The notes: generated by a model not told the origin, from the letters alone. Shown: positions 53,062-63,587, numbered from the stretch's first letter. The stretch: DNA of 64,000 nt from Odontesthes bonariensis (GCF_027942865.1 NC_134507.1:32966447-33030446), one strand, 5' to 3'. A program made the numbers and translations.

Positions 53062-53815
53062 ATCTCAGATTATATTAAAATATGTGAATGAGTGGAAAGA
53101 CCTCTGATTTTTCACATTTTGGTGTTGATCTGAATATGAATAATCCTGCCTCTGACTGCAGGAGGATCATTTAAAACAGAACTTTAACTGATGGTATTTT
53201 AGCATAGCACTTCCTTTGTTTCCTTCTGAGGTTTTCTCTGACTTCACAGACTTGCTGATCGATCAGCTCAGCGAGGGAATTGATTTCAGCGGGAGCTCAG
53301 AGATGCTTCTTCATCCTCCATGTTCACCAGCATCTCCTCCTCCTGTCCCAAACTGAGAAGCTCTCTGACTTCAAGCCTCTTTGTGCTCTGTCCTCACACC
53401 TAAACTCCACCTGAGAGGCAGCACAAGCTGAAACTCTGACTTTATTTCTTCCTTTATCTGGGTGACCTGGAAGGAACCTGAAACATACAGAGACTCTGCA
53501 CTGCGAGATTATTATTAAGACGATGACTGTGAACTGATCAACAGACTTTGCAGCAGTTTGTGAACAAGGACAGATGGCTCTCCATCCCAGTTCCAGCAGT
53601 TTTTCAACCCAAACTCCAATTAAAGTCTGAAGAATTCAGAGATGGTCCAACTGAGTCTGTAGGTCCTCACATCTTCAACCACACTCTGAAAAATGCTGCA
53701 GTAAGGTCCCAGTGTCATAGTGAAACATTCCTGTTAATTATAGTGCGTATAGCTACATCAAATATTCTGATATCTTTGCTCTCTGGATCTTCTAACAAAG
53801 CAAACTTTGAATATT
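53062..53815. other. No gene recognised
   Basis: Moderate GC. One ORF (53548-53889) runs into the 5S-derived segment and has no recognisable motif. Confidence 0.35.
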
Positions 53816-54620
53816 TCTCAGAAGCTAAGCAGAGTCGGGCCTGGTTAGTACTTGGATGGGAGACTGCCTGGGAATACCAGGTGCTGTAAGCCTTCTGGCT
53901 TCTCCAGGTGCATGCAGTTTGACTACGTCAAATGCAAAGGCAGTCCCTGTTTGACTTTTTGGAACTTGTCCTTTCTCAGGACAAAGTTAAATGTATGAGG
54001 ATCAAAGCCAACAATGGCCTGGGACATCTCAGCAGGTCCAGGATCAGCAACATGGAGACTGAGAGCCAAAACCAAACAGAGGTGTCTGCCAACCAATCAG
54101 CAGCAGCCCAAGCTGGTTAACTTCCTCGTGTCTGTGTGTGTGTGTGTGTCACAGGGTGATCGTCAGATGTTTCAACAAAAGAAATGCAGGGCGCAGAAGT
54201 AAATATAACTGTATTTTTTTAAGAATTGGAAAGAATTGTCTTTGTGGATAAAGATCATGTCATTAACATCCATTTCTGTGACGGAAGTTAATCATGAGTT
54301 GTGTTGACAGCAGCACCGTCACTGTGAAGGAGAGAGCATGAGAGTGTTAGTAGGTGATGGATCAATAATTGTATGTTCCAGGTACACAGTGTAGGACACA
54401 AACAGTTATACACACAGATTATATAAACCACCCCAGTCAGAACATCACCTGAGATGTCTACCCTGTGAGGGACATTTGTTTTTTGAGGTGTGGGAGTTAG
54501 AGGCAGCTGGAAGCTCTAACAGTCAACCAGCCACAGAGGATGAAGCTCTGATCACTTTTTTCATCTCATTGCTTTACAACTTCACCGCTTGACTAGGCTC
54601 ATGGATTATCTATGTACATT
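53816..54620 (+). repeat. Dispersed 5S-linked repeat, solitary copy
   Basis: It opens with a 5'-truncated 5S (53816-53891), same start point as the truncated copy in the array, internal control region kept, T-run degraded to TTCT. It then follows the array spacer and, further on, the array flank (8215-8905). It includes the roughly 105 bp that the array version lacks and a (GT)n at 54132-54149. It shows that the segment exists outside the array as one block of about 800 bp. Confidence 0.85.
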
Positions 54621-55590
54621 ACATACAAAGAAAATAGACTCAAATGTAACCTCTCTTCTATGCATATTCAGAACTTATTTAAATCTCTTCCAGAAAAACT
54701 CTTGTTTTGATCGTTTTCTTTAAAATAAAGATTTTTAAAAAGCTAACTGACCATGTGCTCTGTTTTACATATAACACCAGTTATAGAGGTAAACACGCAA
54801 AGTTAACATATTGACAGGTTTCAAATATATTTTTCAGTGGCGGCCATGCTTTGGCTCACTGGGCCTTCAGTGCGGATTTATCGTCCATTCAGAGTCGCTA
54901 TTTAAATCCGTCCTGAGTGCCTACATGGATCTGGATCTCACTAACCGTGCTGTATGCCAATAAACACAGAGAGACAGCTGTTAGAAGACTTTCTTCTGCA
55001 GGTTTCCTTCTGATTTATTTATTTTTAAACACATATTCAGCAGCAGGATGTTTATTCATCAATTAGCCTACTAATAATGAACTATGAGAGGCATTTCACG
55101 TGTTGAGAGCGACTTCCATTGTTATTGTTATTATTATCACGTATATCAGCAGTTCAGAATATTTGATCATTTATATTTATAATTTTATATTTATACATGT
55201 AAATAAAATACATAATACTCACAAGAGGTCCTGATTATTATCTATTTATGGACATAACATTGAGATGCTCCATATGTGAGTCCATTGTTGCCAGTTAACT
55301 GCAGCCTTGCACCTTTCAGCAGCAGCTGTTACCGCTGAGCAATCAGTTCCCTCTGCACTGAGGATCATATGAAAGCAGCTCCTGCAGCTTCAGGTTAGTG
55401 TCACAGGGCTCTGAACTTTGTGTTAGTGCAGTTTGGCAGGAGCAGGTCCCAGGCAAGCTTTAATTATATTGCAGCAGAATGAGGTGAGTAACTTCTAGTC
55501 TATCCCAGTGCTTCTAAGTGGTGGCACTGAACCTCTGCTGCCTTAAATGTCTGAGGCAAGCAGAACCTCATTTGGTCGCAGCATTACACT
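54621..55590. other. Upstream region of secreted gene 1
   Basis: No gene recognised. TTTAATTATATTG (near 55459) and GCAGAATGAG|GTGAGT (near 55482) are a weak TATA-like motif and a possible untranslated-exon donor for the gene at 55591. Confidence 0.35.
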
Positions 55591-55678
55591 ATGTTTATAC
55601 AGTTAAGCTCAACAGGACTGGTTTTGTGGATTTCTTGTGTGCTGATTGGAAGCATCGCCTGCATTCCTGCACAAAGCG
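55591..55678 (+). CDS. Secreted low-complexity protein 1, signal-peptide exon
   Basis: The ATG at 55591 opens MFIQLSSTGLVLWISCVLIG and then SIACIPAQS, a clear signal peptide with cleavage likely after SIAC or PAQ. It ends at AAAGCG|GTAAGC in phase 1. The next exon at 55782 accepts in phase 1. The same plan (signal peptide, phase 1 intron, repeat-rich exon, intron in the 3' UTR) is seen in the gene at 59.0-61.4 kb. I do not recognise the family. Confidence 0.7.
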
Positions 55679-55781
55679 GTAAGCTGATCCCAATCAAAGC
55701 TCAGCAACTAAAAGCAGTTTAAATTGACTCGGTGTAAATGGAAGGCTGACCTTAATTCTGTTTCCTCACCCATGTATCCAG

Positions 55782-56122
55782 TTTATGGGCAAGATCTATC
55801 TAAGCCAACGTATCAGAAACAAACTGGAACCAGTGGTTCTGGAGCACAGCAGCATGGTGCTCAGGGAGGTCAGTCTGGAGCTCCTGGCAGCAATTACCAG
55901 TTTGAAGATGGGAGCTGGAGCCTTTCATCTGACACTAGCGGCGAGGACGAGCCAGTCTTCACTCCTGTGGCCGACGAGGATCAAGTCTACGCTTACAAAT
56001 CTCGGTCCCGCTACAACAAGAAGCGTGTGCTGTTCAGCCAGTTCCGCTACACCCCAACAGAATCTGAGCCAGACCACGGCAAAACATCTCAGCACAAGGT
56101 TCAAGTTCAGAGCGGCTTTTGA
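55782..56122 (+). CDS. Secreted low-complexity protein 1, main exon
   Basis: After a CCCATGTATCCAG acceptor: VYGQDLSKPTYQKQTGTSGS, then GAQQHGAQGGQSGAPGSNYQ, an acidic part (FEDGSWSLSSDTSGEDEP, VADEDQVYAYK), a basic part (SRSRYNKKRVLFSQFRYTPT) and QVQSGF before TGA. Total protein 142 residues, rich in Gly, Ser, Gln and Tyr, with no Cys after the signal region. After the stop, TTTCTG|GTGAGG (56133) to TCTTGCAG (56206) looks like an intron in the 3' UTR. A secreted matrix, mucus or egg-coat role is conceivable but unproven. Confidence 0.7.
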
Positions 56123-56206
56123 GGATCTTTCTGGTGAGGCTCACTTTACTCTGCATGTGTGCTCTCTGTAGCTGCTGGTAGGTGACTGACTTTCTTTGTC
56201 TTGCAG

Positions 56207-56935
56207 ATCTGCATATTCTAGAGGCATCGCTGCTGCTACCGCTTGTCTAAATGGCTTTTAACTTGAATACCTTGTTGCTCCATCAAATGGCTCCTCGCTG
56301 TCTCTGGGTCATCCAGTTGTGGGTTGGAGGGGATAGTTGAGGGCCTGACAGGTTGACATGACTTAATCCTATAAATAAGGTATTGGCATTAACTTAAGGA
56401 CAGTTTCTGCTCAAAGGTGAGCTTGTGAAGGTCTTGACGGCTTCAGCTTGGACTGTATTCCCAACTAAAAATGGCTGAAAAGCCAACTGCAGCTCTCTGA
56501 CAGCAGTGGGTAAAGGTGTGGCCTTGAGCTCTATCAGAAGATTCCACTGCTGCATATTGTGCTGAGGGGGAAACCTTTCCACTCTGTAGCAGTCCTCACC
56601 CTACAGCTCTGGGTAAGGGCAGACCCATCAGATGCTGGGGCCATGTGAAACCTGCACAGTAGTTTTTGCAAGTCCATGACCGAGGATGGCTTCATAATAT
56701 CGTCTGTGGTTGCAAAGGTCTTGTACTCTGAATACTTGTAATGAAGATTGTGCTACACAAATCAAAAGATGTGGCAGCTACTTTTAGTGAAGTGGCTTGG
56801 CAACAAAATTTATAGGCTCATTGTTGTCACTTACTCACTACCTGGAAGTAAGTTGAATCAGGTGGTGGGGCAAAGATCTCCTTTGTTCTACATTTGGATG
56901 CAAGAAGGCGAGCCAGGTGTTGGAATATATTCAGT
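56207..56935. other. Probable 3' UTR exon of gene 1, then intergenic
   Basis: The acceptor at 56206 begins a 3' UTR exon (ATCTGCATATTCTAG). No canonical AATAAA is near; ATAAATAAGG at 56371 may serve. Confidence 0.35.
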
Positions 56936-56938
56936 AAA

Positions 56939-57276
56939 AGGTGGGGTATGAGATCTTGGAAAAACGGTTCCTGCAAGCTATATTTTTGAAAATACACAAC
57001 CTTGCCTCTCCCTTCAGCCCACGCCTTCAAAACACATGAACGAGTCTGTGAACGTGAGGGGGGGGCTTACGGTTGATTGGCATGTCAGAATCCAATAGAA
57101 GTAACTCATCATTACTCCTATTGGTCAGACATTTCCTCTTGCTACACCCTCTGCAATGGACTAAAATATTTTTTCTTTTTCCCAAACATTCTATTTTAGT
57201 GGGTGCAATGAGGTCGTGAGGAGGTTTTCAGACATTATGATAAAAAATGCTCCGGAAAACATCTCATACCCCACCT
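56939..57276. mobile_element. TTAA-type MITE, copy 2
   Basis: AGGTGGGGTATGAGATCTTG on the left and, in inverse, AAGGTGGGGTATGAGATGTT on the right. TTAA remains only on the right (57277-57280), TAAA on the left. Internal CTCCGGAAAA / TCTGGAGCATTTTTT sequences match copy 1 at 51006. Confidence 0.65.
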
Positions 57277-57280
57277 TAAA

Positions 57281-58880
57281 GTCGTGAGCTGTACAACCAC
57301 ACAGTGGACTGTGCACAAAAGCAGTCACTATCCTGTCTGGAACATGAACAAACATGTCTGATTAATACTGGGCATAATGCAACATCAAATGTGCCATCTA
57401 TATGTGAGAATCAGATGTCTTACCTGGTCGTCTCTGCAACAAGCACACTGCCTGTGGGGACTACTTGCAAATAGTCGACATATATTGACATAATTAAAAG
57501 AAAAACTTCTGTGGACTTGTTTTGACACTTTAAGTCACTCACATTGTAAACCTGCAGGTTGCAGTTTAAATATGAACATGATAAAGTCTGGTCTTTGTTG
57601 GATTTTATGAAAGTAATTATGAGGACAGATGATGTGAACTACTGTAACAAATGTTAGTTTTCAGAATTAAAACAATCTGGGGATATAAATATTCTCATTT
57701 TCATAAATAAATATGAAGTTCAGGTGTGACAGTCAACATTTTACAGTAAAAAAGACTCAGAAACTCAGAAACTTAGACCCATATTAAAAAAGAGCATTAT
57801 TCAAATAGATGCATTTTCCCTTTTAAATGAGTTAAAAATGTATCTTTAACTTTAGTGTATTTTCAGTACAGTTCCACCTCACGGATGGCTGGTAAAGCCT
57901 CCACAGTACAAAGAACAGAAAACAGTCGCCTACAGACTATAAAGTGCTCAAATGTCACATTTCCCATGTTGGAAGTTTGCTGTGTCACAGGGAGTCTGTG
58001 GTTGTTCTCACAAGGCAACAAGTTTACAGGAGGAATGATGGAAATCCACAGAAATCGTCAAGACAAATTTGAGAAACACTTCCAGATATGAACAAAATGA
58101 AGGCACAAGGTGCTTTAAACATTTAACCTCCGTTATGTCCTGTTTAATCAAGTTCATCTGAAATAAATCTAAGATCTCCTCCATATCACTTAATAAAAGA
58201 GCAGCTCTGCATCATGTTGTCTCACGTTTCTACATCTCAGCTCAGATATTAATCTGAGCTTTAAACATCTCAGAGGGCGCATAAGGCAGTTAGCGTGACT
58301 TTAGTAAGAATCCACCCTCTGCTATGTTCCAAACACATCCATGCTTCTAGATCCTCTGGATGAGAGAGCTGCTGAGCTCCTTATTCCTGCCAAGGAGTCA
58401 ACATTATTTTAGAGTTATTTCCAGAACTCAGCAGGTTAACTTACTAAGACTCCAGTCTTATGTCACGCTGAGCTCACTTTTTTCCCTTTGAAACCCAACT
58501 AGCAGCTCCCACTAGTGAAGTGGACATGTGATGTGTTGGACCCCAATTTCATGACTGTGACGTGTTTGTGACGTATTAGAACCGAGGTTATAACCTGGAG
58601 TCCTTCAGACCAAATCTCTGTCACTCCCCTCACACTCCCCAGCCAGAGATTAGGGGCCCACAGTGATCTGCAGGACTTTGGTCCAGATGTTTAACACCGT
58701 ATCTGACCAAGCGGAATTCACCTCCTTTAAAACATCCCATGTTCATTCCTCACATGTTGCAACAAACCTTTTTAAATGGGATGTCAGAAGTGTTCATTTT
58801 CCGAGCTGAATTGAATGCAGCACGATCTGACTGGGTCCCAGGTGAGGTTTATGAGTGTAATTAGAGCAGGTAGAGCACCA
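57281..58880. other. Intergenic, upstream of secreted gene 2
   Basis: AT-rich, no gene recognised. Confidence 0.4.
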
Positions 58881-58881
58881 A

Positions 58882-58887
58882 TATAAA
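58882..58887 (+). promoter_or_regulatory. TATA box of secreted gene 2
   Basis: TATAAA in CACCAATATAAAGTCAGC, 118 bp before the ATG at 59005. A start about 30 bp downstream gives a 5' UTR of roughly 90 bases. Confidence 0.6.
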
Positions 58888-59004
58888 GTCAGCTGCAGCC
58901 TCAGATGAGTTACAGCACAAATCTGCTCTCAACAGCAGTCACTAGATTGCTGTTTTGGACCAGTTTTATCTGAATTGTGTTGCTGCTGTTTTGTCTTGTT
59001 CAAC

Positions 59005-59027
59005 ATGTTGTTTAAGGTTTTCTTCAG
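59005..59027 (+). CDS. Secreted low-complexity protein 2, exon 1
   Basis: ATGTTGTTTAAGGTTTTCTTCAG|GTGAGT: seven codons (MLFKVFF) and two bases of the next. The strong donor and the TATA box upstream support it. It is shorter than ORF finders report, and the gene becomes visible only after joining to 60333. Confidence 0.6.
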
Positions 59028-59078
59028 GTGAGTCTTCATGTTTAATGGTTTAGGTTTTTGTTCTCCTATATTCTAAAG

Positions 59079-60294
59079 TAGTGATGGCAAAATGAGGCTT
59101 TGTGAACCAATGAGGCTTTCCAGACCAAAGGTTCGCCAAAAGGTTCATTACCCGAAGCCTCATTCAAATGGTCTCTCTAGTGACACCTGCTGTGCAAAAT
59201 GAATATATGACAGACTAAATTAACCCTGAGTTAGAGCATCCTGCAATATAAAATAAACAATTGTTGTCACTGTGTCTCAATGAAAATAAATGTGTGAAAA
59301 CTGCATATATGGAAGTATTATTGAGTGCTATGGTGTTGATCACTCAAATGAAATATATCAATGATGTACACTGACTACAGTGCTTATGGAACTGGGAGTA
59401 TGAAAGTGCTTATGGGACCGGGAGTCAGGAATAAACTGTAACAGAGCAGTATGGGCAACAAGACAAATATAAGTTATTGTTTTTTATTTAAAAAAATGTG
59501 TGTCAATAACGTTGCGGTTTAATATGCCCAGAAGAAAAAAGAGCGACAACAACTACCGATAACTATGTTCTTCTCTCGAAAAAACACACCTGCACCGCGG
59601 ACTTTAGAAGAAAAAAAACGCTGAGTCAGGATGCAGCGGCTCAGTCAGAAGAGCAGTGAGTCACTATTTGTCCTACTGTAGCCTTTTTGTATTTTGTTTT
59701 CATAATCATTTTTCATTTTCTCCCGTTCTAATCCAATGACTCGGGTCGCGGTGGAGCGGTGCTGATCTCCGCAATTTGAAGCCTTCAGTTCGTATTGATG
59801 ATTCAAATTATTATGTTACAGTAGGCCTACAGTAGTTATTTGTAAAAAAAAAATAAAGGTTACTACTTCACGGATTTCGCCTATCACGGGTTCTTTTTGG
59901 AACGTAACCCCCGCGAAAAACGAGGGTTCATATCCTATATAACTATTCTAACACTATTCTAACCTAATTACGATATATTCTAAATGCAGTATAATAGATG
60001 ATATAATAACTGAACTTAACCACTAACTCTGATACAACCAACGCACACTCTACCTCTCAACAATACCAAACGCCAAATCAAAACCCTCGAAGTGCCGCAA
60101 GGTTCGAACCCTTTTTATGCGATAGTGACGCTCAAAATGAATCAGTGACGTGTACACTGAATCCGAGGCCTCGTTTGTCATCAGTCACGTGATTTTTATG
60201 GAAACGATACAAGCCTCGAACCAACGCTTCATCTGGCTCGCCCCTTTTTGCTCGACACATGCTCCGAGGCCTCGCTTCAAACGCCACATCACTA
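59079..60294. mobile_element. hAT-like element in intron 1 of secreted gene 2, 8-bp TSD
   Basis: The ends TAGTGATGGCAAAATGAGGC and, in inverse, TAGTGATGTGGCGTTTGAAG. Perfect 8-bp duplication TTCTAAAG (59071-59078 and 60295-60302). Subterminal GAGGCCTCG repeats lie on the right. 1.2 kb, no transposase. A partial Tigger MITE is nested at about 59510-59931. It accounts for nearly all of the 1.3-kb intron. Confidence 0.88.
59510..59931 (-). mobile_element. Partial Tigger-like MITE, inverse of 35798-36543
   Basis: It ends in CGCGAAAAACGAGGGTTCA, lacking the outermost CTG. Its body follows the 35798 copy in reverse (CACGGATTTCGCCTATCACG, CAATTTGAAGCCTTCAGTTC, CAACAACTACCGATAAC) with a deletion, and it stops before the other terminus. 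Confidence 0.75.
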
Positions 60295-60332
60295 TTCTAA
60301 AGTTTCTTTCTTTTCTTTTGAAATCCAAACAG

Positions 60333-60391
60333 GATTTCCTGGCTTTGTGTCCTGCTCTTCAGCATTGGAACATGTTATCCCCCCCAGAAAA
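60333..60391 (+). CDS. Secreted low-complexity protein 2, exon 2 (signal peptide)
   Basis: After a pyrimidine-rich acceptor (CTTTTGAAATCCAAACAG) it reads R-ISWLCVLLFSIGTCYPPQK, the hydrophobic core of a signal peptide, in phase with exon 1. It ends in phase 1 at AGAAAA|GCAAGT, a GC-type donor that otherwise fits the consensus. The parallel with gene 1 (WISCVLIGSIACIPAQS, also phase 1) supports the call. Confidence 0.6.
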
Positions 60392-60695
60392 GCAAGTATA
60401 TCAACATTTAGGTGCACTTTATTTAAAGGCAGCCAACATGGGAAGTTGTTTAGTCTGGACATGCTCAACCCATGATGTTGGTAGGAATGAGAGGGAAGAG
60501 GGTCTGCAACTATATTAATCATGCAGCACCAAATCTTCCAATATATTAGACTTCAGGTTTAATGACCCACTTGAACTGCAGATACTCCTTTAGCTTTGTT
60601 TCTTGTTACTAAACATATTGGCAGTGATACAGAGGCTACTGACAGCACGACTAGCCATGCTGTCATACTTTGCTTCAACTAATTTCTGGGCTCAG

Positions 60696-61310
60696 GTCAA
60701 AACAGTGGATCCTCTGGTAGTAGCTCCTCTGGCTCTGGCTACGGCAGCGGCTCCTCTGGCTCTGGCTACGGCGGCGTCTCCTCTGGGTCTGGCTACGGCA
60801 GCGGCGTCTCCTCTGGGTCTGGCTACGGCAGCGGCGACTCCTCTGGGTCTGGCTACGGCAGCGGCGACTCCTCTGGGTCTGGCTACGGCAGCGGCGTCTC
60901 CTCTGGGTCTGGCTACGGCAGCGGCGTCTCCTCTGGGTCTGGCTACGGCAGCGGCGTCTCCTCTGGGTCTGGCTACGGCAGCGGCGGCTCCTCTGGCTCT
61001 GGCTACGGCAGCGGCGTCTCCTCTGGCTCTAATGCTGGCTTTACTGCGCAGGACGCAGACTTTGCTCGTTTCCTTGCTGCCCTAATGAACTTGAAGATCG
61101 ACAGTTCTTTCCCACAGTCTGCCTGGACCTCCGACCAGGTCCCTAAGGACACATCTGAGATGCGCGCTGTATACCCTTCATCCCACGTCGTCCAGTCCAG
61201 CAATGGCTACCAACGAGCCCGCGACTCCAGTTCGTACGCCAAATACTCCCAGGATGCTTTTGACCACGTTGATGCCAAGACTGGGTCTAAAGTGCAGAAG
61301 TTGTACTAAG
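60696..61310 (+). CDS. Secreted low-complexity protein 2, main exon
   Basis: After a TTTCTGGGCTCAG acceptor: QNSGSSGSSSSGSGYGSG, then about ten SSGSGYGSGV decapeptides (30-bp units), then a non-repetitive tail: NAGFTAQDADFARFLAALMN, LKIDSSFPQSAWTSDQVPKD, YPSSHVVQSSNGYQRARDSS, YAKYSQDAFDHVDAKTGSKV and QKLY, stop at 61307-61309. Total protein about 231 residues. The first part is silk/keratin-like in composition; the tail is the conserved-looking domain. A donor (G|GTAAAG) follows the stop by one base, then a 3' UTR exon. No family recognised. Confidence 0.72.
60735..61025 (+). repeat. 30-bp coding minisatellite (SSGSGYGSGV)
   Basis: Units TCCTCTGGGTCTGGCTACGG-CAGCGGCGTC with GTC/GAC/GGC changes at one codon (Val/Asp/Gly). 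Frame is kept throughout. Confidence 0.92.
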
Positions 61311-61379
61311 GTAAAGCTGGACTAGTGTCTGAAGTATTGAGACTCCTGTATCAATACTGACCCCTTCTGTTTTCTGCAG

Positions 61380-61455
61380 GTGACTCATGGACACTTCCAT
61401 GGAGATTCCAACATGTGGCTGAGCTCTGGCAAAATAAACTTGACCAATAATACGT
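61380..61455 (+). other. 3' UTR exon of secreted gene 2
   Basis: It starts after a TTCTGTTTTCTGCAG acceptor (61379) and carries AATAAA at 61433-61438, with a cleavage site expected about 15-20 bases later. Confidence 0.65.
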
Positions 61456-62269
61456 GGTCTGTGTATTGAATACTTTAACTCGAGGTTTGTTTTCACTTCA
61501 TAGAGGATTTGAGTCTTCACCACACCCACTGAGGCTGACTCTGCTTTTGAAGGGCAAACTGAATACTTCTGCTTTAAATTCTACCACTACATGTTTCCTT
61601 CTCCTCATGGTTGAATTGCATTACCCAGACCAAAATAACTTTATGAAGCTCAATACAGTGGCCCTGATTGACCGTGCACAATGAAGGTGCCTCAGTTAAA
61701 TCTGCACTCGCTGGCCTTTTCCAAGCTTTTATTGCATGTGACTCATTAGCCTATGCTTCGTAGCCTTGCCCCTCCTCTGCTTGGCACCACTTGGTGTCTT
61801 CTGTGTGCCTCATCAGAGCCATACAGCCCTCTTAACCAACTGTCTCAACTTGCCCTCTGTGTGTGCGGCCTTTATTCATCTCACCTGGGACACCAGCTGG
61901 AGGGCTTATGACACTGTGCTTCATACAGACTCGGTCCTTAACGTGGCATCGTCACATCTTCCCATGTTGGTTTTCATCCTACACAAAGACTTAAATATCT
62001 CCCACTTTTGTCTTCCTGATTTCTACCACATGTGGAAGATGCATTTTTCAAATTCCCTCGAGTGCAAAGCTACATGATCAATTTGCAAAATATTTTAACT
62101 CCTTTGATTCAGATCACTTTCTATTAAACTAGCAATAGTTGGCACAAAACTTTCAAAGTACTCTCCCACAGTAAGCTCTCTTATACGGCCCTCTCAAAAG
62201 TCTCCAAACAGTTCTAGCAGAGTCCCAGTGAATGGAAGTGTGGAAATTATTAGACCTTTTGCTGAGTGG
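61456..62269. other. Intergenic; no gene recognised
   Basis: An ORF at 61766-62077 has no motif or codon pattern that I can support. Confidence 0.35.
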
Positions 62270-62335
62270 ACTGGAGAGCTGTCCAGGGTGTACCCTGACT
62301 CTCTTTCAATTGGCAGCAGGGATAGGCTAAAGCAG
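62270..62335 (-). repeat. Fragment of the fish tail repeat seen at 40025
   Basis: GAGCTGTCCAGGGTGTACCC and AATTGGCAGCAGGGATAGGC are the reverse of the GGACACCCTGGACAGG / CTATCCCAGC part there. Confidence 0.5.
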
Positions 62336-62424
62336 AGCTACTCATTATGCAGCTCCTCAAACTTTAATTGGTGGCTCGCACTCGCATAGTAGCTTATAAC
62401 AATATGGTAACAATAACATTTTTT

Positions 62425-62500
62425 CAAATCAAATCAAACTTTATTCATATAGCACCTTTCATACTAAAGAAAAAAGCAACACAAAGTGCTTTACATAATA
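62425..62500 (+). repeat. Teleost tail repeat (TTTATTCATATAGCACCTTTCATAC)
   Basis: AAATCAAATCAAACTTTATT, ATATAGCACCTTTCATAC and AAAGTGCTTTACA match the short piece at 36801-36860 (TTTTATATAGCGCCTTTCAT with GCTTTACAAG). Widespread in fish, as I recall. Confidence 0.55.
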
Positions 62501-63107
62501 AAATCAGTAATAAAATCAATTCAATTCATAAACTCACACACAACATCACACCGACAACCACACTGCACACATACTACCCCCCCACCACCCCCAACATGAG
62601 CAATATCAACAGCAATCAACAACAATCAACATTAAAATCAACATTAAAATCTGGCTTGACGCTGAAGCGTCAAATAACATATGGCGAATACTGCACAGCA
62701 AGTATTTTTATTAAGTATTAATTAAGGCTTAATGGTGTTTCCTATAGGGTTAATCTCTTATCTTATCTGTTAAACCTAGCAACTCAGCCCACTTAAAGGG
62801 ATATGCCACCCCCAGGCCAAATTAAGTGTATCCCCGCATTCCCGAGACATAAATAAGTGTGTGGGAGCGTTTTCCTGGCGAACCAGGCATTGTCCGAATC
62901 TCACAGCACTGACCACTGCTTGGTTGCGCGTAATACATACATGCTAGCGTCGCCAGCGTTGCCAATCGAAATATTTCGCCCAACGTGAATTAATTTACTT
63001 GATTTACCTTCTAATTACTGTGTGAGTGGTGTACTTTCACATCGAGTGCAAATGACTGTGTAAATCTACACGGAAGGTTTGCTCATGTCGGTTTGGGAAC
63101 TAGTTTC
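62501..63107. other. No gene recognised; possible element end at 62795
   Basis: AAAGGGATATGCCACCCCCAGG (62796) looks like the left end of a repeat, but no right end is visible. Confidence 0.3.
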
Positions 63108-63250
63108 CAGTGCGGAAAACACAGCCGAAGCACACTCCCCGCTACGTCATTGGGAATACCCCCCTTCACGCTGGTTTGTTTGAAGAAGTCGGGGGTGGGG
63201 ATTCCAAAAGACGTAGCGGGGAGTGTGCTTCGGCTGTGTTTTCTGCACTG
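63108..63250. repeat. Large inverted repeat (about 55-bp arms)
   Basis: CAGTGCGGAAAACACAGCCG-AAGCACACTCCCCGCTACGTC on the left is mirrored by GACGTAGCGGGGAGTGTGCT-TCGGCTGTGTTTTCTGCACTG on the right, with a loop of about 20-30 bp. The CAGTG...CACTG ends suggest a short fold-back transposon. Confidence 0.85.
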
Positions 63251-63469
63251 CACAGAGGCAGCTTTTCATGTTGTCGGCGAGTTTGGACCCTATCAGAAGC
63301 GAGCCGTGGCTGTCCTTGTCCTGGCACAGGTTGTTAAATTTAAAAGTGAATGTTTTATAAGAGGGGAAACTAGTTTGTCAACCAGGGGAGTGACAGGTGG
63401 TGCAGCAGCCATTCTTCTCTCCTGCTCCTCTCAGTTGTATCCTAGTTACAACGCGATGTTACGTGATGA

Positions 63470-63587
63470 ATTTCCCGCGTTGTTGCAAGTACCGGTACTT
63501 TCCAAATCCCGTACCGTACCGTTTTAAATGCCTCAGTACCGCGATACTTCGTCAGTACCGGTATACCGTGCAACACTACCATGTACA
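63470..63587. mobile_element. End of a hAT-like element (CGGTATACCGG type)
   Basis: AGTACCGGTATACCGTGCAACACT at 63553-63576 with upstream TACCGTACCG repeats is typical of a hAT terminus. The other end was not identified. Confidence 0.4.

Noticed and set aside
53548-53889. 113-aa ORF as a gene
   Set aside because: It runs into 5S-derived sequence at its end and shows no motif or splice signals.
55785-56171. 128-aa ORF overlapping secreted gene 1 in another frame
   Set aside because: Shadow frame without a signal peptide or splice support.
60095-60118. tRNA-like B box GGTTCGAACC
   Set aside because: No A box or cloverleaf around it; it lies in the right subterminal region of the hAT at 59079-60294.
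63093-63527. 144-aa ORF over the hairpin
   Set aside because: Created by the inverted repeat and a hAT end; no domain.
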